This document shows, one piece after another, positions 10,844-21,036 of a stretch of 64,000 nucleotides of DNA. The stretch's first letter is position 1; the number at the start of each line of letters is the position of its first letter. This DNA is from Virgibacillus sp. NKC19-16 (GTDB lineage Bacteria; Bacillota; Bacilli; Bacillales; Amphibacillaceae): NCBI RefSeq assembly GCF_021560035.1, contig NZ_CP074373.1:2228001-2292000 (forward strand). The letters are read 5' to 3'. The translations under genes were made by a program, and so were the position numbers. The notes below the pieces were generated by a model, which had not been told where the DNA came from, searched no databases, and worked only from the letters and a program-made list of their open reading frames with translations.

Positions 10844-11352
10844 TGCATATTCCTCCTTATCATAAAAAGGCAACTTGGCAACGTTTTTTTATTGGAACTG
10901 TTATTGGTGCCATTCTATCCTATGGTGTTTATTTATATATCTATGGTTCTCTGTATGAACAACTTCTGGAAGAAAACCTTGAACTAGAAGCAGAAGTAAC
11001 AGAATTAGAAAGGCAGAACGAAGCATTGACACAGGATAAAGAAGATTTAGATGAACAAACACAGCAGCCAATAACCGTGGAGACGATTGAAATAAACATT
11101 ACGAACGACGAAGAGTTGCGACTTGATAGACTCATTGTTCATCAATTGGAAGACTTAATTAATGAAGAAATAAATCATCTGATCGGGGAAAACGTTACAA
11201 TGATTGATGACAGTAGCCAGCTGTTACGCTCAAGTATTGAAAACAAGGGATTTACCGTTGATGATTTTACCTATTACTTTGAAGTAACCCAACTAACGGT
11301 TTCAAGAAATATGATTCTAACGGTTGAAGCAACACTTTCAAATGAACCGTAG
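10843..11352 (+). CDS. ytrI: Sporulation membrane protein YtrI
   Basis: 169 aa: a short cytoplasmic N-terminus, one membrane anchor (about 18-38; FFIGTVIGAILSYGVYLYIY), a coiled coil rich in Glu/Leu (about 42-70) and an extracytoplasmic alpha/beta domain. This is the YtrI architecture; with YtrH it contributes to sporulation. The start ATG at 10843 shares an A with the ytrH stop (taATG) and is preceded by CCAGGAGGATAT; the earlier in-frame ATG lies inside ytrH. A bidirectional terminator follows at 11367-11402. Confidence 0.9.
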   Translation: MHIPPYHKKATWQRFFIGTVIGAILSYGVYLYIYGSLYEQLLEENLELEAEVTELERQNEALTQDKEDLDEQTQQPITVETIEINITNDEELRLDRLIVHQLEDLINEEINHLIGENVTMIDDSSQLLRSSIENKGFTVDDFTYYFEVTQLTVSRNMILTVEATLSNEP

Positions 11353-11366
11353 CCAAGAATAAAATA

Positions 11367-11402
11367 ATGCTGATTCCATACCTCAATATATGGAATCAGC
11401 AT
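11367..11402. terminator. Bidirectional terminator between ytrI and nrnA
   Basis: A perfect 14-bp stem (ATGCTGATTCCATA, 11367-11380; complement 11389-11402) with an 8-nt loop and A/T-rich flanks on both sides. It separates the convergent ytrI and nrnA genes. Confidence 0.85.
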
Positions 11403-11405
11403 CCT

Positions 11406-12353
11406 TTATTTAGTAAAAGTTCTACATGCCTCATCTAAATCTTCAATAACAGCTTCTGTTTCTTCCCATGTTTCCACAGATGCCCCTGAAGCCATTGGAT
11501 GTCCTCCACCATCGTATTTTGCAGCAATTCCATTAATGACCGGGCCTTTAGAACGAAGGCGTACCCGTATGACATCTTCTTCCTCCACAAAAATAACCCA
11601 TGCTTGAATACCTTCAACATCACCTAGTGTACCGACCAGTTGTCCGGTTTCTGATGGGTTTAATCCGTATTCATCTAAAATTTCCTTCGTCAATGTAACG
11701 GAACTCATTCCTGACGTGGAAAGGGTAAAGTTCTGCAGGATATACCCTTTGAGCCTTGCAATATTGTCGTTTATATTATAGATGCCATCGTATAAAGTCG
11801 GACGGTCAAATTCAAATGATACCAGTTCTGAAGCGTATTGAAATGTTTTTTTCGTTGTACTAGGAAACAGGAATCTTCCCGTATCTCCGACAATACCAGC
11901 GTAAAGGAGACGCGCACTTACATTATTCATCTTAAAGCCCGCTTCCTTGCTATAAAGGTATAATTCGTAGATCATCTCACTTGTTGAGCTTGCATAGTCA
12001 TCCACCCACAATATATCTCCAAACGGATCTACATTCGGGTGATGATCGATTTTTATCAGTTTCTCACCTAAAGAATAGCGTTCGTCTGAAATTCGTGGTG
12101 CATTTGCGGTATCACATGCTATTACAAGCGCATTTTCATATACCTGATCGTCTATTTGATCCATCCTTACCAAAAATGACAATGTCGGTTCTTCTTCTCC
12201 AACTGCATACACATTTTTATTTGGAAATGATTGTTTAATCATTTCTTTCAACCCGCCTTGAGACCCTAACGCATCTGGATCTGGCCTTACATGTCTATGT
12301 ATAATAATTGTATCGTATTCTTCAATTGCTTGAATGATTTGTCTAATGCTCAT
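11406..12353 (-). CDS. nrnA: Oligoribonuclease NrnA (nanoRNase/pAp phosphatase), DHH family
   Basis: Degrades 2-5-mer RNA and dephosphorylates 3'-phosphoadenosine 5'-phosphate; cytoplasmic, Mn2+-dependent. Visible motifs: HRHVRPDPDALGSQ (motifs I-II), ACDTANAPR, the DHH signature IDHHP, and the C-terminal DHHA1 motif GGGHPMASGA. The length of 315 aa matches B. subtilis NrnA (YtqI, 313 aa). AAGGAG lies 7 nt before the ATG. It stands alone on the minus strand, convergent to ytrI and divergent from ytpI. Confidence 0.95.
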   Translation of the reverse strand: MSIRQIIQAIEEYDTIIIHRHVRPDPDALGSQGGLKEMIKQSFPNKNVYAVGEEEPTLSFLVRMDQIDDQVYENALVIACDTANAPRISDERYSLGEKLIKIDHHPNVDPFGDILWVDDYASSTSEMIYELYLYSKEAGFKMNNVSARLLYAGIVGDTGRFLFPSTTKKTFQYASELVSFEFDRPTLYDGIYNINDNIARLKGYILQNFTLSTSGMSSVTLTKEILDEYGLNPSETGQLVGTLGDVEGIQAWVIFVEEEDVIRVRLRSKGPVINGIAAKYDGGGHPMASGASVETWEETEAVIEDLDEACRTFTK

Positions 12354-12445
12354 TATTTTGCTCCTTATCTACTTTAATTGCTGGCTAAAATGATAAAAAC
12401 AAGTTACAATAAGAACGAATATTACTTGATATTAGGAGAGATAAT

Positions 12446-12736
12446 ATGTTTATTTTCCCAATTATTATCGTACTTTCAGCTGTTTTATATGTATATTATA
12501 AAGTTGCCATTGTCAAAAGTGAAGATAGACTAACACAAGCCTACTTTAACGGAAAGTCCCGTCTATGTCTCGGTAGTTTAGTCTTCTTTTTCGGTATAAA
12601 TCAGTACATTTTCTACCAAACAAGAATCTCTTTATTTATCGGTATCGTTTTTGTTCTACTTGGAGCCTTTCTCCTTTATGATGCTTTCAAAGAAGTAAAG
12701 CATTACCGGAAAGAATGGAAACGACTGAATGCATAA
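12446..12736 (+). CDS. ytpI: YtpI family membrane protein
   Basis: A 96-aa protein with three hydrophobic segments (about 3-23, 35-55 and 60-80) and a basic C-terminal tail (KEVKHYRKEWKRLNA). Length, topology and position between nrnA and ytoI fit the YtpI family, whose function is unknown. AGGAGAGATAAT precedes the ATG. Confidence 0.85.
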   Translation: MFIFPIIIVLSAVLYVYYKVAIVKSEDRLTQAYFNGKSRLCLGSLVFFFGINQYIFYQTRISLFIGIVFVLLGAFLLYDAFKEVKHYRKEWKRLNA

Positions 12737-12753
12737 AAATCAATTGCCCCCTG

Positions 12754-12782
12754 AAAGCTGACTGTAGTATATAGTCAGCTTT
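12754..12782. terminator. Bidirectional terminator between ytpI and ytoI
   Basis: A 10-bp perfect stem (AAAGCTGACT, 12754-12763; complement 12773-12782) with a TTTT run following on the plus strand. The right arm touches the ytoI stop codon at 12783. Confidence 0.8.
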
Positions 12783-14084
12783 TTACCGATAAATCAGCTG
12801 GGCCATGATTAATCCTTTCCCTACAATTCTTCGTTCATTATAAACTTCTACATCGATTTTAGCATACATACGACCAGCTTCCAGTATTTTTGGCTTTATG
12901 GTCAAATTACTATCTATCTGCACTGGTTTAATAAAAAATACCGTTAAATTCTCAACAACCATGTCGCCTTTTTTCCGGTACAATAGCAATCTGCTGCTGG
13001 CTTCTGTAATCAAGGCTGTGAAAACCCCGTATGACAGGGTCCCAAGCTGATTTGTCATTTGCGGGCTTACCACTGTTTGAAAGGCTTCCTCTTCTGATGC
13101 AACAAGATTCGCTGATACGATATCATCAATTGTCTCGCCGACTTGCGGTTGCCGCTGGATTTGCTGCAATGCTTTTAACACATCCTGTCTTGAAATGATT
13201 CCGAGTAATTTATCCGCTTGACCAACAACAGGAACAACTTCAATTCCTTCCCAAACCATCATATGTGCCACAGATGCGAGCGAAGTTTTTTCTTGTACAG
13301 CTAAAGGATTTTTACTCATTACCTTTTCGATTAGGGCATTACTGTCTTTACTGATAATATCCTTCGATGTCACCATACCGATAACTTGTTTTTTATCATC
13401 TACAACAGGAAATCTAGTGTGTGTTGACTGCTGATTCAGCTCATACCACTGTTTAATGGTATCTTTTGCATCTAAATAAAATGCTTCCTCGAAAGGCGTA
13501 AAAATATCTCCTACAAAAACGATTTCCTTCTTGATTAATTGGTCATAAATTGCCCGGTTAATCATTGTCGCAACCGTAAAGGAATCATAACTCGTTGATA
13601 TGATTGGCAATTCTCTTTCATCAGCAAGACGTTTTATGTGATCTTCTGTATCAAAGCCACCTGTAATTAAAACTGCTGCACCTTCATTCAATGCTAATTC
13701 ATGTGCTTTCACCCGGTTACCGACGATTAATAAAGAATCCGCTTCGGTATAGCGCATCATCGCATCCAGTTCCATCGCACCAATGACAAATTTATTTAGG
13801 GTTTTATGCAATCCTTCCCTCCCACCCAAAACTTGTCCATCAATAATATTAATCACTTCGGCAAATGTTAGCCGCTCGAAATTCTCTTTCTTCTTCCGCT
13901 CAATCCTAATTGTACCAACACGTTCGATTGTACTAACAATTCCTTGATTTTCTGCTTCCTTAATTGCACGATATGCTGTACCATCACTCACATTTAAATC
14001 TTTCGCAATTCCTCTTACAGATATCTTATTCCCTATCGGTAGGGCAATAATATGTTGGATAATCTGTTCATGTTTCGTTGCCAA
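12783..14084 (-). CDS. ytoI: YtoI: HTH, DRTGG, twin CBS and hotdog domain protein, TTG start
   Basis: 433 aa in four parts: an N-terminal winged helix (about 5-60; VRGIAKDLNVSDGTAYRAI), a DRTGG domain (about 70-180), two CBS domains (about 195-305) and a C-terminal hotdog-fold acyl-thioesterase-like domain (about 325-433). CBS pairs usually bind adenine nucleotides; the combination suggests a ligand-sensing DNA-binding regulator, but the target is not known. The start is TTG at 14084 preceded by TTGGTGG. A dyad overlaps its own -10 box (14125-14141), suggesting autoregulation (inference). Confidence 0.88.
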   Translation of the reverse strand: MATKHEQIIQHIIALPIGNKISVRGIAKDLNVSDGTAYRAIKEAENQGIVSTIERVGTIRIERKKKENFERLTFAEVINIIDGQVLGGREGLHKTLNKFVIGAMELDAMMRYTEADSLLIVGNRVKAHELALNEGAAVLITGGFDTEDHIKRLADERELPIISTSYDSFTVATMINRAIYDQLIKKEIVFVGDIFTPFEEAFYLDAKDTIKQWYELNQQSTHTRFPVVDDKKQVIGMVTSKDIISKDSNALIEKVMSKNPLAVQEKTSLASVAHMMVWEGIEVVPVVGQADKLLGIISRQDVLKALQQIQRQPQVGETIDDIVSANLVASEEEAFQTVVSPQMTNQLGTLSYGVFTALITEASSRLLLYRKKGDMVVENLTVFFIKPVQIDSNLTIKPKILEAGRMYAKIDVEVYNERRIVGKGLIMAQLIYR

Positions 14085-14131
14085 TTGTTGCCACCAACTT
14101 TCAAACTGTACTAGTATATGAATTACTGTTT

Positions 14132-14160
14132 ATTATACAGTTGAGTTGGCATAAACTCAA
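14132..14160 (-). promoter_or_regulatory. SigA-type promoter of ytoI with overlapping dyad
   Basis: On the minus strand: -35 TTGAGT (14155-14160), 17-nt spacer, -10 TATAAT (14132-14137). A 5-bp-arm palindrome ACTGT-N7-ACAGT (14125-14141) covers the -10. The -35 overlaps the stop of the upstream gene. Confidence 0.65.
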
Positions 14161-14384
14161 TCATTATCAGTTTGTCTTTGCCTTACATTTTCCTGTTCCA
14201 TTACAGGAGGCTTCGTCATTTGTAAAAGTGTAGCAAAATTTGCACCAACCACTAATACAAAAAATGCAAGCCATCCACCCCAAAAAATCATCTCAATCGA
14301 TGTTGAAGCCTCAGGTATCATTGGCCAAGCAAAATATAGAAAAAATCCAGCTAATAATAGTCGTAATATCGCGTAATGACGCAA
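14157..14384 (-). CDS. Small two-helix membrane protein, TTG start
   Basis: Protein not recognised. From the TTG at 14384 it is 75 aa (MRHYAILRLLLAGFF...), with two membrane helices (about 5-24 and 35-58) and a polar C-terminal tail ending in RQRQTDND. The TTG is preceded by AAGGAGGGG at 6 nt, a much better start than the ATG six codons upstream, which overlaps the ribosome-binding site. It is 54 nt downstream of nothing obvious and 72 nt upstream of ytoI on the same strand. Confidence 0.75.
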   Translation of the reverse strand: MRHYAILRLLLAGFFLYFAWPMIPEASTSIEMIFWGGWLAFFVLVVGANFATLLQMTKPPVMEQENVRQRQTDND

Positions 14385-14458
14385 TGCAATCCCCTCCTTC
14401 ATAGTTATTTTATGAAGAGAAGATATTTTTCAGAACTATTATTCTGCGAGTCATCTGG

Positions 14459-15211
14459 TTAAAAAAGGCTGAAATACCAGTTTAATAGGAAATCACCATA
14501 GAAATAGGTAAGGAGAGCAGCTACAACAATATATGGCCCAAAGGGGACCTGTTGCTTTCGGTTAATTATCTTAAATAAAAGCAGCATAATCCCAATAACC
14601 GCACCAATTATACATGATAGGAAAAAAGCTAATAAGACTTTCTCAATCCCTAGAACAACACCTAATAAGCCAAACAACTTCATATCCCCGGCACCCATAC
14701 CACCACGACTAACTAGAATTATAAGCGCAATAATCGCAAAACCTATTAATCCCCCAGCAAACGCTGACCACCAAGGATCAAGCGGTTGAACAATCCGCAT
14801 TAGGATAAAAAGCGGAAGGAAAAATAGGAGTACTTTGTTTGGGATCAACATGTATTTCACATCCGAAACTAGTATAATCACAAGCATGGAAACTAGTAAT
14901 AGCGCTGTGATTAATTCCAGTTGCACTCCTATTATTGCATAGCTAGTTATGAACAAAAATCCTGTTGTTAATTCAATTACCGGGTATGTAGGTGATATCC
15001 TTCCACGACAATGCGTACATTTCCCCTGTTGAATGACGTATGATAGAACAGGGATTAGTTCATACCAGGATAATATGTGCCTGCACTCTGGGCAGAGCGA
15101 CCTGTCATTGGAGAATGTCTGATTCTTGGGTACGCGCAGGCCTACTACATTGAAGAATGAGCCGAAGATGAGGCCGAATAAGAAAAAGAGTACTGCGAAA
15201 ATTACATCCAT
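14459..15211 (-). CDS. comC: Type IV prepilin peptidase / N-methyltransferase (ComC/PilD family)
   Basis: Membrane aspartic protease (A24) that cleaves and methylates pseudopilin leaders, in Bacillus the ComGC-type competence pilins. It has the N-terminal methylation domain with FGSFFNVVGLRVP and two CxxC pairs (Cys40/43, Cys65/68), then membrane helices with the two catalytic aspartates in SDVKYMLIPN (Asp117) and GMGAGDMKLFG (Asp176). 250 aa is normal. GAGGAG precedes the ATG. In B. subtilis comC is elsewhere (near folC), so its location here is part of the accessory stretch 14-22 kb. Confidence 0.92.
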   Translation of the reverse strand: MDVIFAVLFFLFGLIFGSFFNVVGLRVPKNQTFSNDRSLCPECRHILSWYELIPVLSYVIQQGKCTHCRGRISPTYPVIELTTGFLFITSYAIIGVQLELITALLLVSMLVIILVSDVKYMLIPNKVLLFFLPLFILMRIVQPLDPWWSAFAGGLIGFAIIALIILVSRGGMGAGDMKLFGLLGVVLGIEKVLLAFFLSCIIGAVIGIMLLLFKIINRKQQVPFGPYIVVAALLTYFYGDFLLNWYFSLF

Positions 15212-15351
15212 GATTCTTGCTCCTCAGTTAAAATTTCATTGACTTTGGATTATTTGGTACTTTTATACTATTGTATCATTTTTGTTGTTTAAAATCATGA
15301 AGATTTTAAAAAGTGGGCTTGATTAAAATATCTCGCTCTCAAATCCATATT

Positions 15352-15831
15352 TTACGATAATTCTTTTATAAACCAAGCATCCATAGTATTATGCACTGAA
15401 CCATCTAGTGGACGTTCAAGTTGTTGGAAACCGAATTGAGAGTAAAGGCGATTAGCTGTCTGAAGTTTCTCCATGGTTTCTAGGTAACAGTATGTATAAT
15501 TCTCCTTGGCGAAATCGAGTGCTACTTTCATCAACCCCTTTGAGAGACCCATACCTTGAGCTTCGGGCGCAATATATAGCTTTTGCAGCTCGCCAACCCC
15601 CGTCATCCGTCCAAATGGTGCAATTCCTACACCTCCTACCACTACATCTTGTTTATTCACCGCCACCCAATACTTTGCATTAGGTTGTTGTTTGTAAAAT
15701 TCTGCTAGACTGCTTAGTTGAGGGTCAAAATAGGCCGTTCCTGGAATGTTTAAGTCAAATGATTCCAATGAGCGTTTAATAATTTGCTCAATCATTTTAT
15801 TGTCTTTTTCTTCAATTTCACGAATCTGCAT
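15352..15831 (-). CDS. GNAT family N-acetyltransferase
   Basis: A 159-aa single-domain acetyltransferase. The acetyl-CoA-binding motif A is visible as LQKLYIAPEAQGMGLSKGLM, followed by YLETMEKLQTANRLYSQFGF, the typical beta5-alpha4 region. The substrate cannot be told. I chose the Met at 15831 (MQIREIEEKD) because AAGAGGAT precedes it; a Met seven codons earlier overlaps that site. It is 54 nt downstream of the DapA-like gene, possibly cotranscribed. Confidence 0.88.
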   Translation of the reverse strand: MQIREIEEKDNKMIEQIIKRSLESFDLNIPGTAYFDPQLSSLAEFYKQQPNAKYWVAVNKQDVVVGGVGIAPFGRMTGVGELQKLYIAPEAQGMGLSKGLMKVALDFAKENYTYCYLETMEKLQTANRLYSQFGFQQLERPLDGSVHNTMDAWFIKELS

Positions 15832-15885
15832 TAGTCTATCCTCTTTTCTCAAATATTTAACTCAGGTTCATTTTTATAAAGCTAA

Positions 15886-16713
15886 TTATTTATTTCCTAT
15901 TGGCCTCCTGCAAATCCCCATTGGAATACCCTTGGAATTAATGATTTTTTTTAGATTCACAATAGCATTTCCTTGATAAACGGTTCCCATAATATGTTCT
16001 ATTTTTTCGCTTTCTTCTTTACTTACTTTTTGCTTCATAATTATTCTTTGAAACCATTGAGTTATTTCTGTTGGGGAAACATTCCCAGCAATGGAAGAAA
16101 GGCGATCATATCCATGTAATACTTTTTCTTCTAAATCCACTTCTCCACCAGCATAAAAATATAAATCATTTTTATGCATACCGTTTTTAATCCGTTCCAC
16201 TTTTTCTTTGTTGCCAGCATCTTTTATTCCAACCACTAAGTCTATCTTACTTAATTGAATAATACTTTCTTCTGATAAATCAAATCCAGTTCTTTTTGGA
16301 TTGTTATATAAGATAGTAGGTTTATTACTAAGGTGCATAATCCTCTTTGTATAAACGAATGCTTCTTCTTGTGTCGGTATAACATACGGTGGATACCCAA
16401 GCATGATACCGGATATTTTTGTGTGTCGAATCTTTTCAGCCAATTCCTCTGCCTCTTTCTGTCTAAAGGAAGCCACACCAAATATGATTTCCATATTACG
16501 AATCAGTTCTTCTTCCAGTTCTAAACCGTGTATTATTTCAATTTTCTCTTGAAGGTTTAAACTATGCTGTTCACCAGTAGTTCCAGAGACGAGAACAGAT
16601 TTTACTCCTTGTTTATACAAGTCTCTTATATGACTTATTGTCCCTTGTGTATTTAAGGATTCATCCTCAAAAAAAGCTGTTGGCACAGCAATATGAACTT
16701 TTTCTGTTAGCAT
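15886..16713 (-). CDS. Dihydrodipicolinate synthase/N-acetylneuraminate lyase superfamily protein
   Basis: A class I TIM-barrel aldolase of 275 aa. The pyruvate carboxylate-binding GTTGE motif is at 44-48, the catalytic Tyr in YNNPKRTG is at 136, and the Schiff-base Lys is Lys164 in VVGIKDAG. Many members make or split 2-keto-3-deoxy sugars or amino-acid precursors using pyruvate; the dapA gene of lysine synthesis usually sits in the asd/dapG region, so this is probably a paralogue with a catabolic or unknown role. AAGGGGAG precedes the ATG. Confidence 0.88.
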   Translation of the reverse strand: MLTEKVHIAVPTAFFEDESLNTQGTISHIRDLYKQGVKSVLVSGTTGEQHSLNLQEKIEIIHGLELEEELIRNMEIIFGVASFRQKEAEELAEKIRHTKISGIMLGYPPYVIPTQEEAFVYTKRIMHLSNKPTILYNNPKRTGFDLSEESIIQLSKIDLVVGIKDAGNKEKVERIKNGMHKNDLYFYAGGEVDLEEKVLHGYDRLSSIAGNVSPTEITQWFQRIIMKQKVSKEESEKIEHIMGTVYQGNAIVNLKKIINSKGIPMGICRRPIGNK

Positions 16714-16756
16714 TATGTGCTCCCCTTTATTCTTTTTATCTACTTAAACTAAACTG

Positions 16757-16870
16757 TCAGTTAGCATAAGAAGTAAAATTCATCCGTATAAGCATACCAT
16801 TGTACATCATTATATAATTTTTTAATTGCTCTCTTTTTATGTCTTTGGTATTATCGAAATTTATTGCCAT
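16757..16870 (-). CDS. Possible 37-aa small protein
   Basis: A short open frame beginning MAINFDNTKDIKREQLKNY, with GAGGAGG positioned 9 nt before the ATG. The protein is mildly basic, Asn/Met-rich and has no clear membrane helix. I do not recognise it. It is 43 nt upstream of the DapA-like gene on the same strand, so it may be a leader or a small cotranscribed protein. The strong ribosome-binding site is the main support; coding is not proven. Confidence 0.4.
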   Translation of the reverse strand: MAINFDNTKDIKREQLKNYIMMYNGMLIRMNFTSYAN

Positions 16871-17212
16871 TAATTTTTTCCTCCTCAAAGATATTATTTT
16901 GAAGAGATGTTTCGTAATTTCTCCATGTTCTTAACCATCTCATATATTTTCATTATACATTATATTCCAATAGAAAAGATAGACCTTCACTTTTTAGCCC
17001 ATATCTATCAATCCGATTATTTTTTCACTATTTAATCTTCCTAATTCACATACAGTGTTTTTTTCACGTGATGTTAGCACAACTACATAGACACAATCTC
17101 TTTACATTTTTCAAGAAATTGACAACATAATTAATGAAGCGTAAGGTCTATATGGGAAGCAAAATAAAGATAAATCTATTTTCTGCAGTTAATGAGAAAG
17201 GTGGGTTAAACG
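16871..17212. other. Intergenic region upstream of the MFS exporter
   Basis: About 340 bases without a recognisable gene, AT-rich. A TTGACA at 17118-17123 could be a -35 for the exporter, but no convincing -10 follows at 16-18 nt. No clear dyad or terminator was seen. Confidence 0.4.
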
Positions 17213-18600
17213 ATGGCACAGGTAAATTTATCACTTAGACATAGACGTTTAATTGTTGCGATCGCACTGTCGGGTTCTTTTCTATCCGTCCTCACGCAAT
17301 TTCTCCTGATTACAGCCTTTCCAAAAATCATGGCTGAATTTGAGATTAACGCAAGTGAAGTGCAGTGGTTAACCATTGGCTATATGTTAGCATTGGCCAT
17401 TCTTATCCCTATTACGGCGTATTTGATTGATAGATTTAAAACAAGGACATTAATGATGAGCGCAATGACCCTGTTTTCTTTAGGTACGTTACTCGGTTTG
17501 TTTGCTCCTTCCTTTGAAGTGTTGCTTGCGGGACGAATCATCCAAGGAATGGGTTCCGGGATGATGATGCCATTGATGCAAACATTACTTTTTCTCGTTT
17601 ATCCACGGGAAAAGCGAGGTTATGCGATGGGATTGGCTGGACTCGTTATTAATGTGGCACCTGCCATTGGCCCTCCGATATCCGGTGTGCTGCTTAATTA
17701 TTTCCAGTGGCGCTCCTTGTTCCTCTTAACACTTCCAGTTGCGGCAGTGATTTTGCTGTTGATTTACGTCTTTATGCGCAATGTTACCCAGCAACGAGAG
17801 ACACAAATTGACATTCTTTCTATACTGCTGTCAACTATTGGTTTTGGTGGCATTCTATACGGATTTAATTCAATAGAATCGACTGGAGTTTCTGGGGCAA
17901 GTACAATTATTAGCATAAGTATAGGCGTATTGTCACTTGGTTTATTTGTGGTAAGACAATTGCGGTTAAAGACACCGATCCTGGAATTGCGCGTGCTCAA
18001 AGTTCCACTTTTTGCTCTGGTTACAGTAATTTCTATATTTTCCTTCAGTTTGCTGATTTCAATTGAAACGATTTTACCTATGTATGTGCAAAACGCGCAG
18101 CAACTGCCAGCTTTACACGCGGGACTTGTCGTTACCCCTGGGGCGTTAACGCTTGCTTTGATGTCACTTTTTGCAGGAACATTGTACGATAAATACGGTG
18201 GCACAATCATAGCGATTATCGGTTTTGTTTTGCTATCTATCAGTACACTTTCATACCATTTTTTCCTTGGGTTAAACACATCTCTCGTTATCGTATCTAT
18301 CTTATTCATGTTGGCCATGGCCGGCGTTGCTTTGATCAACATGCCGATTATGACCGCGGGTATAAACGCGCTGCCTGATGCTTTGGTTGCTCATGGAACA
18401 GCGATTATTAATACTGCTCGCCAATTCGGGGATCAATAGGTTTAACATTTATTATCTCTTTTATCACCAGTGCAAGCGCTGGATCCGACACGACATATTC
18501 GTTAAACTTCTTAACCGGAGTAAAAACCGCCTTTTTCGTTGCTTTTTTATTTGCCATTACAGGACTGTTGCTTTCTCTTTTATTGAGTAAAGAGAAATAA
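17213..18600 (+). pseudogene. DHA2-family MFS drug exporter, single-base frameshift near 18428
   Basis: Encodes a 14-TM-type drug:H+ antiporter of the DHA2 branch (LmrB/EmrB-like). The first 404 codons are intact, with RLIVAIALSGSFLSVLTQFL (TM1), GRIIQGMGSGMMMPL and the antiporter motif APAIGPPISG. At the G run 18428-18431 the frame changes: the current frame ends ARQFGDQ-stop at 18439, while the +1 frame continues SIGLTFIISFITSA... to a stop at 18598-18600. Adding one G restores a 462-aa protein with the expected C-terminal helices. Either a real inactivating mutation or a sequencing error in a homopolymer. The start ATG is preceded by AAAGGTGGG. Confidence 0.85.
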
Positions 18601-18622
18601 TCTACTGGGTAAATAAAAAGTG

Positions 18623-18667
18623 AAAAGCCCAATTTCCCGTTAATTATTAGAGGGAAATTGGGCTTTT
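18623..18667. terminator. Strong bidirectional terminator, MFS gene / pbuX
   Basis: A perfect 16-bp stem (AAAAGCCCAATTTCCC at 18623-18638 with its complement at 18652-18667) followed by T residues on the plus strand and preceded by A residues that give a U run on the minus strand. It serves both convergent transcripts. Confidence 0.9.
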
Positions 18668-18687
18668 TTAATTCACAAAATGATTCT

Positions 18688-20645
<1,958 letters not shown>

Positions 20646-20777
20646 TATCAACGTAAACACCAAACTCAAGGCGTCCTGTGACGCCCTTCGTATAAGCATG
20701 TCCTTTTGGTCCAAAATCCGAACATTGTACAAAAGGTATCCGCCATCTTCCTGGCGTCAACCTTCTGTTTTGCTCCC

Positions 20778-20849
20778 TTTCATAGTCGGTTCATTTATGG
20801 TGGTGAACCGGTAGAAACTTGCGGGCCATATTCCCGCGATTATATGAAA
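20778..20849 (-). promoter_or_regulatory. Purine (guanine/xanthine-class) riboswitch aptamer
   Basis: Minus-strand sequence matches the purine aptamer: P1 TTTCATA...TATGAAA (7 bp), J1/2 TAATC, P2 GCGGG-AATATGG-CCCGC, J2/3 AAGTTTCTACC, P3 CGGTTCA/TGAACCG. The specificity base in GACTATG is C, as in guanine-type rather than adenine-type switches. L3 is 10 nt (CCACCATAAA) where 7 nt is usual. It precedes xpt-pbuX, the classical target. Ligand excess is expected to allow the terminator at 20583-20645 and turn the operon off. Confidence 0.95.
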
Positions 20850-20870
20850 ATAGCTATTTAATTGATGTCT

Positions 20871-20898
20871 ATTATAGCATCTCTCACGAAAAATACAA
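20871..20898 (-). promoter_or_regulatory. Promoter of the xpt-pbuX transcript
   Basis: Minus strand: -35 TTGTAT (20893-20898), 16-nt spacer, -10 TATAAT (20871-20876). It lies 22 nt upstream of the aptamer. Confidence 0.7.
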
Positions 20899-20946
20899 CC
20901 CTTCAATTGAAAAATGATTTCTATCTAGTGCCATCTATTTTTCTGA

Positions 20947-20975
20947 TTGACATATTTATGAAAATCATGTAGATT
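20947..20975 (+). promoter_or_regulatory. SigA promoter of guaC
   Basis: TTGACA (20947-20952), 17-nt spacer, TAGATT (20970-20975), about 60 nt before the guaC start and divergent from the xpt promoter. Confidence 0.7.
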
Positions 20976-21036
20976 AATCAATAGACGAACAATTTTATTA
21001 TAAAAATAATTATAATTCGTTTTTAGGAGTGTAATG

